Source: Paraburkholderia flava
GTDB taxonomy: Bacteria > Pseudomonadota > Gammaproteobacteria > Burkholderiales > Burkholderiaceae
NCBI RefSeq assembly: GCF_004359985.1
Contig: NZ_SMRO01000007.1
Location: forward strand, 1 to 17,394
DNA length: 17,394 nucleotides
Direction of reading: 5' to 3'
Shown here in pieces: positions 1-15,697 of this stretch (the stretch's first letter is position 1; each line of letters opens with the position of its first letter). A model generated the notes under the pieces. It was given only the letters and a program-made list of their open reading frames with translations. It did not search any database and had not been told where the DNA came from. A program made the translations under genes and the position numbers.

Positions 1-3000
1 ATAAACCACCACGACGCACTGCGGCTGCGCTTCACGCAGGATGCAGCAGGCCGGTGGGTGCAGGCGTACGCACAGACAGAAACAGGAACCCAGACACAAC
101 CCGACCTGCTGTGGATTCGCGAGGCCAAAGACGCTGCACAGATCGAGGCACACAGCGAAGCCGCCCAGCGCAGCCTCGACCTGACAAAGGGCCCATTACT
201 GCGCGCGGTACTGATGCGGATAGAGGACGGCAGCACACGGTTGCTGCTGGTGATCCACCACCTGGTAGTGGATGGCGTGTCGTGGCGCATCCTGCTGGAA
301 GATCTGCAGACGGTGAGCGCACAGATCCAGCGGGCAGAGAACGTAGCACTGCCGGCCCGCACGGACTCGTACCAGCGGTGGTCGCAGCAGCTACAGCAGT
401 ACGCACAGAGCGACGCACTCAACAACCAGCGCGAGTACTGGGAAGAGGTGAGCCGCACACCAGCGGCCCTGCCATGCGACATGCCGGAAGGCACGAACCG
501 GGTCGCAGACCGTCAGCAGGCGACCCTGAAGCTGGACAGCACCCAGACACAGCGTCTGCTGCAGCAGGCGCCAGCAGCGTACCGCACACAGGTGAACGAT
601 CTGCTGCTCACCGCACTGGGCCGAGCGCTGTGCGGGTGGACCGGAGAAGAACGTATCCGGCTGGACCTGGAAGGCCACGGCCGCGAGGACGTGTTCGATA
701 CAGCAGAAGTCAGCCGCACGGTGGGCTGGTTCACGAGCGTGTACCCGGTGAGCCTGGAGCCGGCTGGAGAGCTGGGTGAGTCAGTAAAGCGCGTGAAGGA
801 GGGTCTGCGCGCAGTGCCACAGCGAGGGCTGGGCTATGGCGTGCTGAGCAACGTGGCACATACCGTCAGGCAGACAGAACCCTCACAGGTGGTGTTCAAC
901 TACCTGGGCCAGCTCGACGGCAGCTTCTCAGAAGCCAGCACCTGGCAACCTGCGAAAGAACCATCCGGTGCAACGCGCGACGCGAATGCGCCGCTAAGCT
1001 ACGACCTGACAATCAACAGCCAGGTCTACGCAGGCGAACTCTCATTAACGATCGGCTACAGCGACAAGCGATACCACGCGCCAACCATCAACGCATTGCT
1101 CGCCGCGTACCGCAACGAACTGACGCAACTGATCGACCACTGCACAAGCGGTGAAACAGACGCAACCGGCATCACCCCATCCGACTTCCCGCTGAGCGGA
1201 CTCGACGCCGCGCAACTCGATCGTCTCGCGTTGCCGTGGGCACAGATCGACGACCTCTATCCGGCGACGCCGCTGCAAGGCGGTCTACTGTTCCACAGTC
1301 TGCTGAAAACCGGTCGCGGCGTCTACGTGAATCAGCGGCGTCTGACGCTGCGCGGCCCGCTCGACAGCATGGTATTGCAAGCCGTATGGGAAACGCTGAT
1401 CGCACGGCACGGCATCCTGCGCACCGGTTTTGTGTGGGCGCACGGCGGCGATGCACTGCAGGTCGTGTACAAGCGGATCGCGACGCCTTACGCGCAGCAC
1501 GACTGGGCCGCGAGCACGCAGACCGAGTACGACGCGCGCATCGCCGGCTGGTTGCGCGACGATCTCGCGCGCGGTTTCGATCCGGCCGATGCACCGCTTC
1601 TGCGGATCAATCTGTTTGTGCGGCCCGACGGCGAGCACGATCTCGTGTGGACCGATCATCACGTGCTGATGGATGGCTGGAGTGCCGCGCAACTGTTCGG
1701 CGAAATGCTGCATCTGTATCGCACGCGCATCGCGGGCGACGCGTCGCGTTTGCCGGCGGCGGGCTCGTATCGCGATTACGTCGCGTGGCTCGCGCAGCAG
1801 GGCGATCCGCAGCCGTGGTGGGACGCGCAGCGTACGCGGCTCGACGATCCGGCGACGCTGACGGGCAGCCTGCCTGCTCCGTCGGCGGAAGTCGCGCAAC
1901 GCGAGTCGCGCGTGGTCCAGCAGGACGTTCGCCTCGATGCCGGTTTCACCGCGCGGCTGCAACACACCGCGCAGCGCTATCGCGTGACGCTCAATACGCT
2001 GATCCAGGGCGCGTGGGCGATCCTGCTCGCGCGCTATGGCCATCGCGACCAGGCTGTGTTCGGCGCGACGCTGTCGGGTCGCGAGAACGATCTGCCCGGT
2101 ATCGAGCGGATGCTGGGGCTGTTCATCAACAGTCTGCCGGTGTGGGTCGACGTGCCGGCTTCGGCGGCGCTCGACGCCTGGCTCGAATCGCTGCAGCAGC
2201 TGAACACCGAACTGCGCGTACGCGAAGCGACCCCGCTCACGCGCGTGCAGCAGTGGGTCGGCCGTAGCGGCGATGCGCTGTTCGACAGCCTGATCGTGTT
2301 CGAAAACTATCCGGTCGACGAAGCGATGCGCAACGGCGACACGGGGCTCACGCTGACCGCGCGCGCTGCCGTCGAGAGCACGCACTACCCGATGGTGCTG
2401 GCGATCCTGCCTGGCGAACAACTCGGTTTGCGCTGGAAATACCGCAGCACGCGTTTCGATGCGTCGACGGTTGAGCAACTGTCGGTTGCGTACCGCTCGA
2501 TTCTCGAACAGCTCACCGATACGGCGACAGTCCACGTCGGCGACATCGTGCTGCCGCAGGCCAAGCAATCCGCACAGCACAGCGTAACGGCGTACCCGTT
2601 CCGCGCGATCGCCGAACGCGTAAGCGCACAGGCCGCACTGCATCCGCAACGCGAGGCACTGCATTGCGAAGGCACGCGCACGACGTATGGCGAACTCGAT
2701 GCATCGGCGAACCGCATCGGCCGACGTCTCGCGCGGCTCGGTGTGCGTGCGGACGAGCGTGTCGGACTGTGCATAGAACGCTCGGCGGGAATGGTCGCGG
2801 GTCTGCTTGGCGTGCTGAAGGCAGGCGCCGCATTCGTGCCGCTCGATCCCGCTTATCCGGCCGAACGGCTCACGTACATGATGGAAGACGCGGGCGTCAC
2901 CCGCGTGCTCGCCGACGCAGCGACGGCCGCGCAACTCGCGACGTTGCTGCGCGAACGCGAAGTCGTCGTCGTGTCGGAGCTCGACGATGAGTCGTCGGAG

Positions 3001-5192
3001 CCGTTCAGCGTGCCGGTCCATCCGGACCAGCTCGCGTACGTGATCTACACGTCGGGCTCGACCGGTCGACCGAAGGGCGTCGCGATCAGCCATCGTTCGC
3101 TTAGCCTGCACCTCGACGATTTCCTCGGCACGTATCGGATCACCGGGAACGACAAGCAACTGCAATCGTCGACGATCAACTTCGATGTCGCGCTGCACGA
3201 GATGCTGCCCGCGCTGTCGAGCGGCGGAAAGGTTGAGATGCGCGGTCCGCAGCAGTGGGACCTCGACACGACGAGCCGGCATCTCGCCGACGAAGGCGTG
3301 ACGTTCTCGCGGATTCCGACTGCGTACTGGCAGCAGTGGCTGCGCAATCCGCCGGCTGCAAGCGCGCTCGCGAAGCTGCGACAGATTACCGTCGGCGGCG
3401 AAGGCTTGCCCGGCGACGCGCTGCGTCAATGGCGCAACGGACCGCTCGGCCATATCCGTCTCGACAACCTGTACGGGCCGACTGAAACGACGGTCGCGTG
3501 CATGTATCGCGAGACGCGCGCGCAGGACGAGGACCAGGCGATCGTGTCGATTGGCGGTGCGTATCCGTCGCGACGCGCGTACGTGATCGATCGTAGCGGC
3601 CACGAAGCGCCCGTCGATGGACTCGGCGAACTGTGCATCGCAGGCGCCACGCTCGCGCGCGGCTATCTGGACCGGCCTGCCGCGACCGCGGAAAAATTCA
3701 TCCCCGATCCGTTCTCGAACGACGGCGGCCGTCTGTATCGCACCGGCGACCTGTGCCGGCGCCGCGCGGACGGACGCATCGACTTCCTTGGCCGGCTCGA
3801 TCAGCAGGTGAAGCTGCGCGGACTCCGGATCGAACTGGGCGAAATCGAAGCGGCGCTGCGCGAGATTGCCGGTGTGCGCGACGCCGTCGTCGCGCTCAAT
3901 GGCGAAGGCGACGGCAAACGGCTCGTCGGCTACGTCGTCGGCACGGCGGACGAAACTGCGGTGCGCGGCGCACTGGAAAGCCGTCTGCCCGCGCATATGG
4001 TGCCGTCGGTGTTCATGCATCTCGATGCGCTGCCGGTGATGCCGAACGGCAAGGTGGACCGTGCCGCACTGCCTGCGCCTATGGCTCATGCCGGCGAACG
4101 CGTGATGCCGGACACGCCGCTCGAAACGCAGCTGCTCGCGGTGTGGAACGACGTGCTCAAGCGCGACGATCTGGGTGTCACCGACGACTTCTTCGCCGTC
4201 GGCGGTCACTCGTTGCTGGCGCTCAAGGTACTTGCAAAAGCGGCTCAGACGGGGCTGCCCGGCGTGACGCTCGAAGCGCTGTTCCAGCATCCGAGCGTGC
4301 GCACGCTAGCCGCGCATCTCGCGACGCAGGCGCACGCCGACGCCACGCAAGCGACGCCCGCTGCGAACGTCGTGTCGATGAGCGAGCGTACCGATGCGCC
4401 GATGGTCTTCGCGATCCATCCGGCGTCGGGCCTCGTCGCCGATTACCGGCCGCTCGCGGCGGCACTCGACGGCGTCGCGAGCGTGTACGGCGTGCAGGCA
4501 CCGTTCTATACCGAGGACTGGTGGCCCGGCGATCTGTCGCAACTCGCGGCGGACTACGCCGCGCGGATTCGCACGGTGCAGCCGAGCGGGCCGTACCGGT
4601 TGATCGGCTGGTCGGTGGGCGGGGTGATCGCGACCGAAGTGGCGCGCGTGCTCGCACGCGACGGCGGCGAGGTGCCGTTCGTCGGGCTGATCGACGCGCA
4701 CGTGCTCAGTCCCGACGACGCGAACCACGCGCACGCGACTGACGACGATAAAGATGCGGCGCGCTACGACGCGGCACCCGTGACCTACGAACAGATGCAA
4801 ACCTATCGCGCGGAGGATCACGAATTGCAGAAGGTACTCGACGACGCAGGCCGCAAGTGGCCGGCGATGAAAGGCGAACTGTCCGATGCGGGGACGCGTG
4901 CGCTGCTCAGCAAGGTAATGCTGTTCCAGCGGCATCTGGGCCACATCGTTCGTTACACCGAACACACGCCGCTGCCGGTCGATCTGCAGCTCTGGTGGGC
5001 ACGGCACCGGCCGCATCGTCCGGCGCGCGAAGCGACCGCGATGTGGGCCGCGCGTGCGACGGGCAGCGTATCGGTCGCGAACGAGATCGATGCGGACCAC
5101 ACGCACATCGTCCGGCATAGCGATCTGTTCGACGATCTCGCACGTGCGCTCGCATCGAGCACCGCGCACGACAACCGACCGGAACATCTGTC

Positions 5193-5196
<4 letters not shown>
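1..5196 (+). CDS. NRPS, 3' part: E(partial)-C-A-PCP-TE, terminal release module
   Basis: Partial at the 5' end. The frame is open from base 1, and epimerase sequence (HHDALRLRF) already lies before the first GTG at 58, so the true start is upstream. Numbering from base 1 gives 1731 visible residues. Domains: epimerase, with HHLVVDG at 86-92 and NYLGQ from 300; condensation domain of the type that follows an E domain, LYPATPLQ near 420 and HHVLMDG at 553-559; adenylation domain, YTSGSTGRPKG at 1016-1026 and A10 Lys 1351; carrier with phosphopantetheine Ser1404 in GGHSL; type I thioesterase with GWSVGG nucleophile Ser1538, probable Asp1565 and His1700. E makes the preceding residue D; TE releases the peptide by hydrolysis or cyclisation. 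The hand-aligned specificity code is DVHRTGLVA(K), which I cannot assign with confidence. Codon style changes between the E and C domains. It overlaps the next gene by ATGA, so translation is probably coupled. Confidence 0.95.
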
Positions 5197-11933
<6,737 letters not shown>

Positions 11934-11949
11934 ACCGAAGCAAGCCAAC

Positions 11950-12957
11950 ATGAACGCCACTCCGATTACCGATATTTCCGTCCAGATCTCGTTCTTCGGC
12001 GCAGAAGGCGGCCTGCCGCTCGTGCTGAAACCCACCGCGCCGATCGACGATCTGCCGGGCTGGATCGACGCGCATCGCGACACGCTGGAAGCGTGGCTCG
12101 CGCAGCACGGTGCGATCCTGTTCCGCGACTTCGGCGTCGGCGGCCCGGAGGCTTTCGAAGCGTTCGCCGAAGCGGTTTCGCCGGGACTGTACGGCGAATA
12201 CGGCGATCTGCCGAAGAAGGAGGGCGGCCGCAACACGTATCGCTCCACGCCGTACCCCGAGCGGCAGATGATCCTGTACCACAACGAAAGCTCGCATCTG
12301 CCGCGCTGGCCGCGACGACAGTTCTTCTTCTGCGAACTGCCTTCGACGGTGGGCGGGGCGACGCCGATCGTCGATTGCCGCGCGATGCTGCGCGAGCTGC
12401 CGGCGCAACTCGTCGACACGTTCGAGCGCAAGCAACTGATGTACGTCCGCACGTTCACACGCGGTCTCGACGTGCCGTGGCGCGAATTCTTCGATACCGA
12501 CGATCGCCGCGCGGTCGAAGCGCGCTGCGATGCCGCCGGCGTGCAGTACGAATGGCTGCCGAACGACGAACTGCAGACGCGCACCGTGTGCCCCGCCGTG
12601 ATCGTGCATCCGCTGACCGGCGAGCGTTCGTTCTTCAACCAGGTGCAGTTGCATCACGTCGCGTGTCTTGACCCCGACGTGCGGATGGACCTGATCGACA
12701 TGGTCGGCCTCAAGCGCATGCCGCGGCACGCGTATTTCGGCGACGGCAGCGACATCGGCGACGAGGCGATCGCGCTGATCGGCGCGGCGTACGAACGCTG
12801 CGCGGTGCGCTTCGCGTGGCAGGCCGGCGACGTGCTGATGCTCGACAACATGCTCGTCGCGCATGCACGCGATCCGTATTCGGGGCCACGCAAGATCGTC
12901 GTCGCGATGAGCGAACTGGTCGATCGCGCGCAGTTCGCACAGCACGCGAACGCCTGA
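11950..12957 (+). CDS. TauD/SyrP-like Fe(II)/2-oxoglutarate dioxygenase, probable aspartyl beta-hydroxylase
   Basis: 335 aa from ATG 11950, beginning MNATPITDIS. A start at 11905 in the same frame is less likely because it lies inside the preceding NRPS gene and adds residues unlike the family. The protein has the TauD-fold layout: HNE at residues 111-113 supplies the first two iron ligands (HxE rather than the commoner HxD), followed by RWPRRQFFFCELPSTVGGAT, the distal ligand His305 in LDNMLVAHAR, and Arg314 in GPRK, the probable 2-oxoglutarate carboxylate anchor. SyrP-like members hydroxylate the beta carbon of carrier-bound residues, chiefly Asp in siderophore pathways. It starts 16 bases after an NRPS whose only A domain reads as Asp, so beta-hydroxy-Asp formation is the best guess. 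Substrate and stereochemistry are not shown by sequence. Its ribosome-binding site is weak (GAAG at 11937-11940). Confidence 0.9.
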   Translation: MNATPITDISVQISFFGAEGGLPLVLKPTAPIDDLPGWIDAHRDTLEAWLAQHGAILFRDFGVGGPEAFEAFAEAVSPGLYGEYGDLPKKEGGRNTYRSTPYPERQMILYHNESSHLPRWPRRQFFFCELPSTVGGATPIVDCRAMLRELPAQLVDTFERKQLMYVRTFTRGLDVPWREFFDTDDRRAVEARCDAAGVQYEWLPNDELQTRTVCPAVIVHPLTGERSFFNQVQLHHVACLDPDVRMDLIDMVGLKRMPRHAYFGDGSDIGDEAIALIGAAYERCAVRFAWQAGDVLMLDNMLVAHARDPYSGPRKIVVAMSELVDRAQFAQHANA

Positions 12958-12980
12958 CGACATCTCACACAGCGGTCCTG

Positions 12981-13007
12981 TGCCGCGCAAATAAGCGCGG
13001 CATTTTT
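12981..13007 (+). terminator. Intrinsic (rho-independent) terminator
   Basis: A perfect 8-bp stem, TGCCGCGC (12981-12988) with GCGCGGCA (12995-13002), closes an AAATAA loop and is followed at once by five T (13003-13007). It sits 24 bases after the hydroxylase stop and 33 bases before the small carrier gene, so it should end or attenuate the transcript of the two NRPS genes and the hydroxylase. Confidence 0.85.
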
Positions 13008-13039
13008 CACACCGATTTTCTAGCACACACCCTCGCGAC

Positions 13040-13294
13040 ATGGAACAACACACTCCCCACCCACAGGAGCCGGCGCTTGAGACCGGCCTGCGCAGTCTGT
13101 TCGCCACGCTGCTCGAAGTCGACGAGAACGCGGTCGGCAACGACGACGACTTTTTCGAACTGGGCGGCGATTCGCTGCTCGTCATCAAGCTCGTGGCGCG
13201 CATCCGCCGCACGCTGAATCGCGAAATCACGCCCGGCGACGTCTTCGACCATCCGACTGTTGGCGGACTGACACGTTTTCTGCAAACCGCCTGA
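13040..13294 (+). CDS. Free-standing acyl/peptidyl carrier protein
   Basis: 84 aa with the four-helix carrier layout and the signature DDFFELGGDSLLVIKL; Ser45 is the predicted phosphopantetheine site. The helix-III region (ITPGDVFDHPTVGGL) is also typical of NRPS carriers. The GGDS form, rather than GGHS as in the two PCPs of the neighbouring genes, is more often seen in carriers that meet E domains or act in trans. No A domain is fused to it, so it must be charged by another protein. Possible roles are holding an amino acid for tailoring, for example by the adjacent hydroxylase, or supplying a building block; none is proven. There is no clear Shine-Dalgarno before ATG 13040, and a strong terminator lies just upstream, so expression is either by read-through or from a promoter I cannot see. 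Confidence 0.88.
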   Translation: MEQHTPHPQEPALETGLRSLFATLLEVDENAVGNDDDFFELGGDSLLVIKLVARIRRTLNREITPGDVFDHPTVGGLTRFLQTA

Positions 13295-13310
13295 TACGCG
13301 TCTCTAAAAG

Positions 13311-13340
13311 TTCCCAAAATGAATCGCGCGTCGTTATAAT
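13311..13340 (+). promoter_or_regulatory. Sigma70-like promoter of the receptor gene
   Basis: TTCCCA at 13311-13316 (4 of 6 matches to TTGACA) is followed after 18 bases by a perfect TATAAT at 13335-13340. Transcription would start near 13347, giving a leader of about 43 bases before ATG 13390. The region is AT-rich against very GC-rich surroundings, which supports a real promoter. Confidence 0.7.
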
Positions 13341-13354
13341 TGCAAATCATTCTC
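13336..13354 (+). promoter_or_regulatory. Fur box (iron-responsive operator)
   Basis: The 19 bases ATAATT-GCAAAT-CATTCTC match 12 of 19 positions of the classical consensus GATAATGATAATCATTATC, with the core AATCATT and the end TC intact. The match continues as ATT to 13357. The site overlaps the -10 hexamer, so iron-loaded Fur bound here should block RNA polymerase. This predicts iron-repressed transcription of the receptor gene and the NRPS gene that follows it. Position and receptor context make the call strong, but it is a pattern match only. Confidence 0.8.
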
Positions 13355-13389
13355 ATTCGCAAGTTTCATCACACACCACCTTAGAGACC

Positions 13390-15675
13390 ATGGCACAACG
13401 ACAATCGACGCAAGGCGGCACAGACCGCAATCAGACACGCCGAAGTGAAACTCCTCTTTGGCGCCTTGCGCCGGTTGCGGCGGCAATCTGCCTGACAACC
13501 TCGGCCTATGCGCAGAGCAATGCAGGTACGCAGGCTGCGGTGCCCGCACCCGCATCGAGTGCCGCATCCGCGACGGATGCAGGTGCAGGCCAGCAATTGC
13601 CGGCGGTGGTGGTGCGCAGCGAACGTCCGGCGGAAACGGGCACCGGCCCCGTGATCGGCTACGTCGCGAAGCAGAGCACGACCGGCACCAAGAGCGACAC
13701 GGCGATCATCAAGACGCCGCAGGCGTTGTCGGTTGTCACGCGCGACCAGATGGACGTGCAGGGCGTGCAAAGCGTCGCGGAAGCGTTGCGCTACACGTCG
13801 GGCATCAACCCGGAACAGCGCGGCACCAACACCGATTCGCTCGAATACCTGTACGCGCGCGGCTTCCTCGTCGACGAATTCTGGAACGGCCTGCGCACGC
13901 CCGGCCCGAGCGGCGGGTTCGGCTACAACGTGACGAGCTTCGATCCGTACATGTTCGAGCGCATCGAACTGCTGCACGGTCCGGCTTCGGTGCTGTACGG
14001 GCAAGGGTCGCCGGGCGGCACGGTGAATCTCGTGAGCAAGATGCCGACCGCCGAACCGCTGCACGAGATCGGCATCCAGACGGGCAGCTACGGACGCGTC
14101 CAGGGCTTCTTCGATTTCAGCGGTCCGGTCGATAAGGACGGCAAGCTGCTGTACCGCGTGACCGCCGACGGTTTCAACACCGGCACGCAGACCGACTACG
14201 TGAACCGCCAGCGCTTCTCGATCGCGCCGACCATCACGTGGCGTCCGACGAAGGACACCACGCTGACGGTGTTCGCGAACTACCAGAACGATCCCGAAGC
14301 GGGCATCTACAACTCGGTGCCAGCGGTGGGTACAGTCAAGCCCGGTGTGTTCCAGCTGCCGCGCAGCTTCTATCCGGGCGAACCGGACTTCGACAGCTTC
14401 CACAAGACCCAGGAGTCGATCGGTTATCAACTCGATCACCGTCTGAACGACATCTGGTCGTTCAAGCAGAGCTATCGCTTCCTGCATAACAGCCAGACGG
14501 TCAAGTACGTCGCCGACGATCTCGGCTACCTGGCCGGCAGTAACGGTACGCAGCTCGAGCGCGAGTCGTATCTGAACTACGGGATGGTCAATTCGCACAC
14601 CGTCGACAACCAGGCCACCGCGAAATTCGGCACGGGGCCGGTCTCGCACAACGTCACGTTCGGTCTCGACTATCAGAACATCCAGTTCAACCATTACTTC
14701 TACGGCTCGCCCGGCGACGCGTCGCCGCTGAGTATTACGAACCCGCAGTACGGCGCGGCGGTGCCGTACCCGACGTTCATGTTCGGGACGTCGAATGCGC
14801 AGAGCGTCAAGCAGCTGGGCACGTATGCGCAGGACCAGATCGACATCGGCCGCTGGTCGTTCCTGCTCGGCGTGCGTGAGGACTGGACCGACGAAGACTC
14901 GACGTCCTACAAGACGGGCGCGAAGTCGAGCCAGTTCAATCGCGCGTTCACGTGGCGCGCGGGCGGTCTCTACAAGTTCGATAGCGGCATTGCGCCGTAC
15001 TTCAGCTATTCGAAGTCGTTCCAGCCGGCGCTCGGCACGAGCAAGACGGGCCAGGCCTTCGCGCCGACGTTCGGCGAACAGTACGAAGTCGGCGTGAAGT
15101 TCCAGCCGACCGGCTACAACAGCTTCGTCACTGTGTCGGCGTTTCACCTGACGCAGAAAAACGTGTTGACCCTCGATCCGACCGACAACCGTTTCCAGGT
15201 GCAGACGGGCGAGGTGCGCTCGCAGGGGATCGAGGTGGAAGGGCACGCGAGCCTGACCAACAACCTGCAGCTGATCGCGAGCTACACGTACACGAACCTG
15301 CTGAACACGAAGAGCAATACGTCGAACCTGAACAAGGTGCCGACCGGCATTCCGCGCAACACGGCTTCGCTGTGGGCGGATTACACGATGACGAGCGGTC
15401 CGCTGTCCGGCTTGCAGACGGGCGTGGGGCTGCGCTACATCGGCGGTTCGTATGGCGATCAGACGAACACGTTCATGACGTCGTCTGCAACGCTCGTCGA
15501 TCTGTCGCTGCGCTACGACCTCGGCCGCGCGTTCACGTACCTGCGTGGCTGGACCGGCTCGCTCAACGCGAGCAACCTGCTCGACCGTCGCTACATCGCG
15601 TCGTGCGACAGCGGTCTGTCGTGCTACTGGGGCCAGGGGCGCCTCGTGCTGGCGGGTCTGAAGTATCAGTGGTAA
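13390..15675 (+). CDS. TonB-dependent outer-membrane siderophore receptor
   Basis: 761 aa. A Sec signal peptide with an unusually long polar n-region (about 22 residues) precedes the hydrophobic stretch APVAAAICLTTSAYA; cleavage is likely after Ala41. PAVVVRSE shortly after is a possible TonB box. The plug domain shows TPQALSVVTRDQMD, VAEALRYTSGI and ERIELLHGPASVLYGQGSPGG. The rest is a 22-strand-type barrel ending in ...LAGLKYQW, with the C-terminal aromatic residue expected of outer-membrane barrels. It resembles the ferrichrome/pyoverdine receptor family and would import the ferric siderophore using TonB-ExbBD energy. There is no N-terminal signalling (STN) domain, so it is not a sigma/anti-sigma transducer. 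A Fur-box promoter lies just upstream. The next NRPS gene starts 22 bases after the stop and is probably co-transcribed. The ribosome-binding site is weak (AGAG at 13383-13386). Confidence 0.95.
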   Translation: MAQRQSTQGGTDRNQTRRSETPLWRLAPVAAAICLTTSAYAQSNAGTQAAVPAPASSAASATDAGAGQQLPAVVVRSERPAETGTGPVIGYVAKQSTTGTKSDTAIIKTPQALSVVTRDQMDVQGVQSVAEALRYTSGINPEQRGTNTDSLEYLYARGFLVDEFWNGLRTPGPSGGFGYNVTSFDPYMFERIELLHGPASVLYGQGSPGGTVNLVSKMPTAEPLHEIGIQTGSYGRVQGFFDFSGPVDKDGKLLYRVTADGFNTGTQTDYVNRQRFSIAPTITWRPTKDTTLTVFANYQNDPEAGIYNSVPAVGTVKPGVFQLPRSFYPGEPDFDSFHKTQESIGYQLDHRLNDIWSFKQSYRFLHNSQTVKYVADDLGYLAGSNGTQLERESYLNYGMVNSHTVDNQATAKFGTGPVSHNVTFGLDYQNIQFNHYFYGSPGDASPLSITNPQYGAAVPYPTFMFGTSNAQSVKQLGTYAQDQIDIGRWSFLLGVREDWTDEDSTSYKTGAKSSQFNRAFTWRAGGLYKFDSGIAPYFSYSKSFQPALGTSKTGQAFAPTFGEQYEVGVKFQPTGYNSFVTVSAFHLTQKNVLTLDPTDNRFQVQTGEVRSQGIEVEGHASLTNNLQLIASYTYTNLLNTKSNTSNLNKVPTGIPRNTASLWADYTMTSGPLSGLQTGVGLRYIGGSYGDQTNTFMTSSATLVDLSLRYDLGRAFTYLRGWTGSLNASNLLDRRYIASCDSGLSCYWGQGRLVLAGLKYQW

Positions 15676-15682
15676 TTCACCT

Positions 15683-15687
15683 GGAGA
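15683..15687 (+). promoter_or_regulatory. Ribosome-binding site fixing the start of the third NRPS
   Basis: GGAGA lies 10 bases before ATG 15698. It supports this ATG as the start, ahead of the first condensation-domain motif (LSPAQEGLWF), which any correct start must precede. Confidence 0.7.
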
Positions 15688-15697
15688 CAGTGCGGCA

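Noticed and set aside
1285..4290. Long minus-strand open frame of about 1000 codons
   Set aside because: It lies opposite an NRPS with clear A, C and carrier motifs. Its translation is Arg/His/Gln-rich low-complexity sequence with no recognisable domain, which is expected opposite high-GC3 genes.
13381..15246. Minus-strand open frame of about 621 codons opposite the receptor
   Set aside because: The receptor on the + strand has signal peptide, plug and barrel features; the antisense translation has none.
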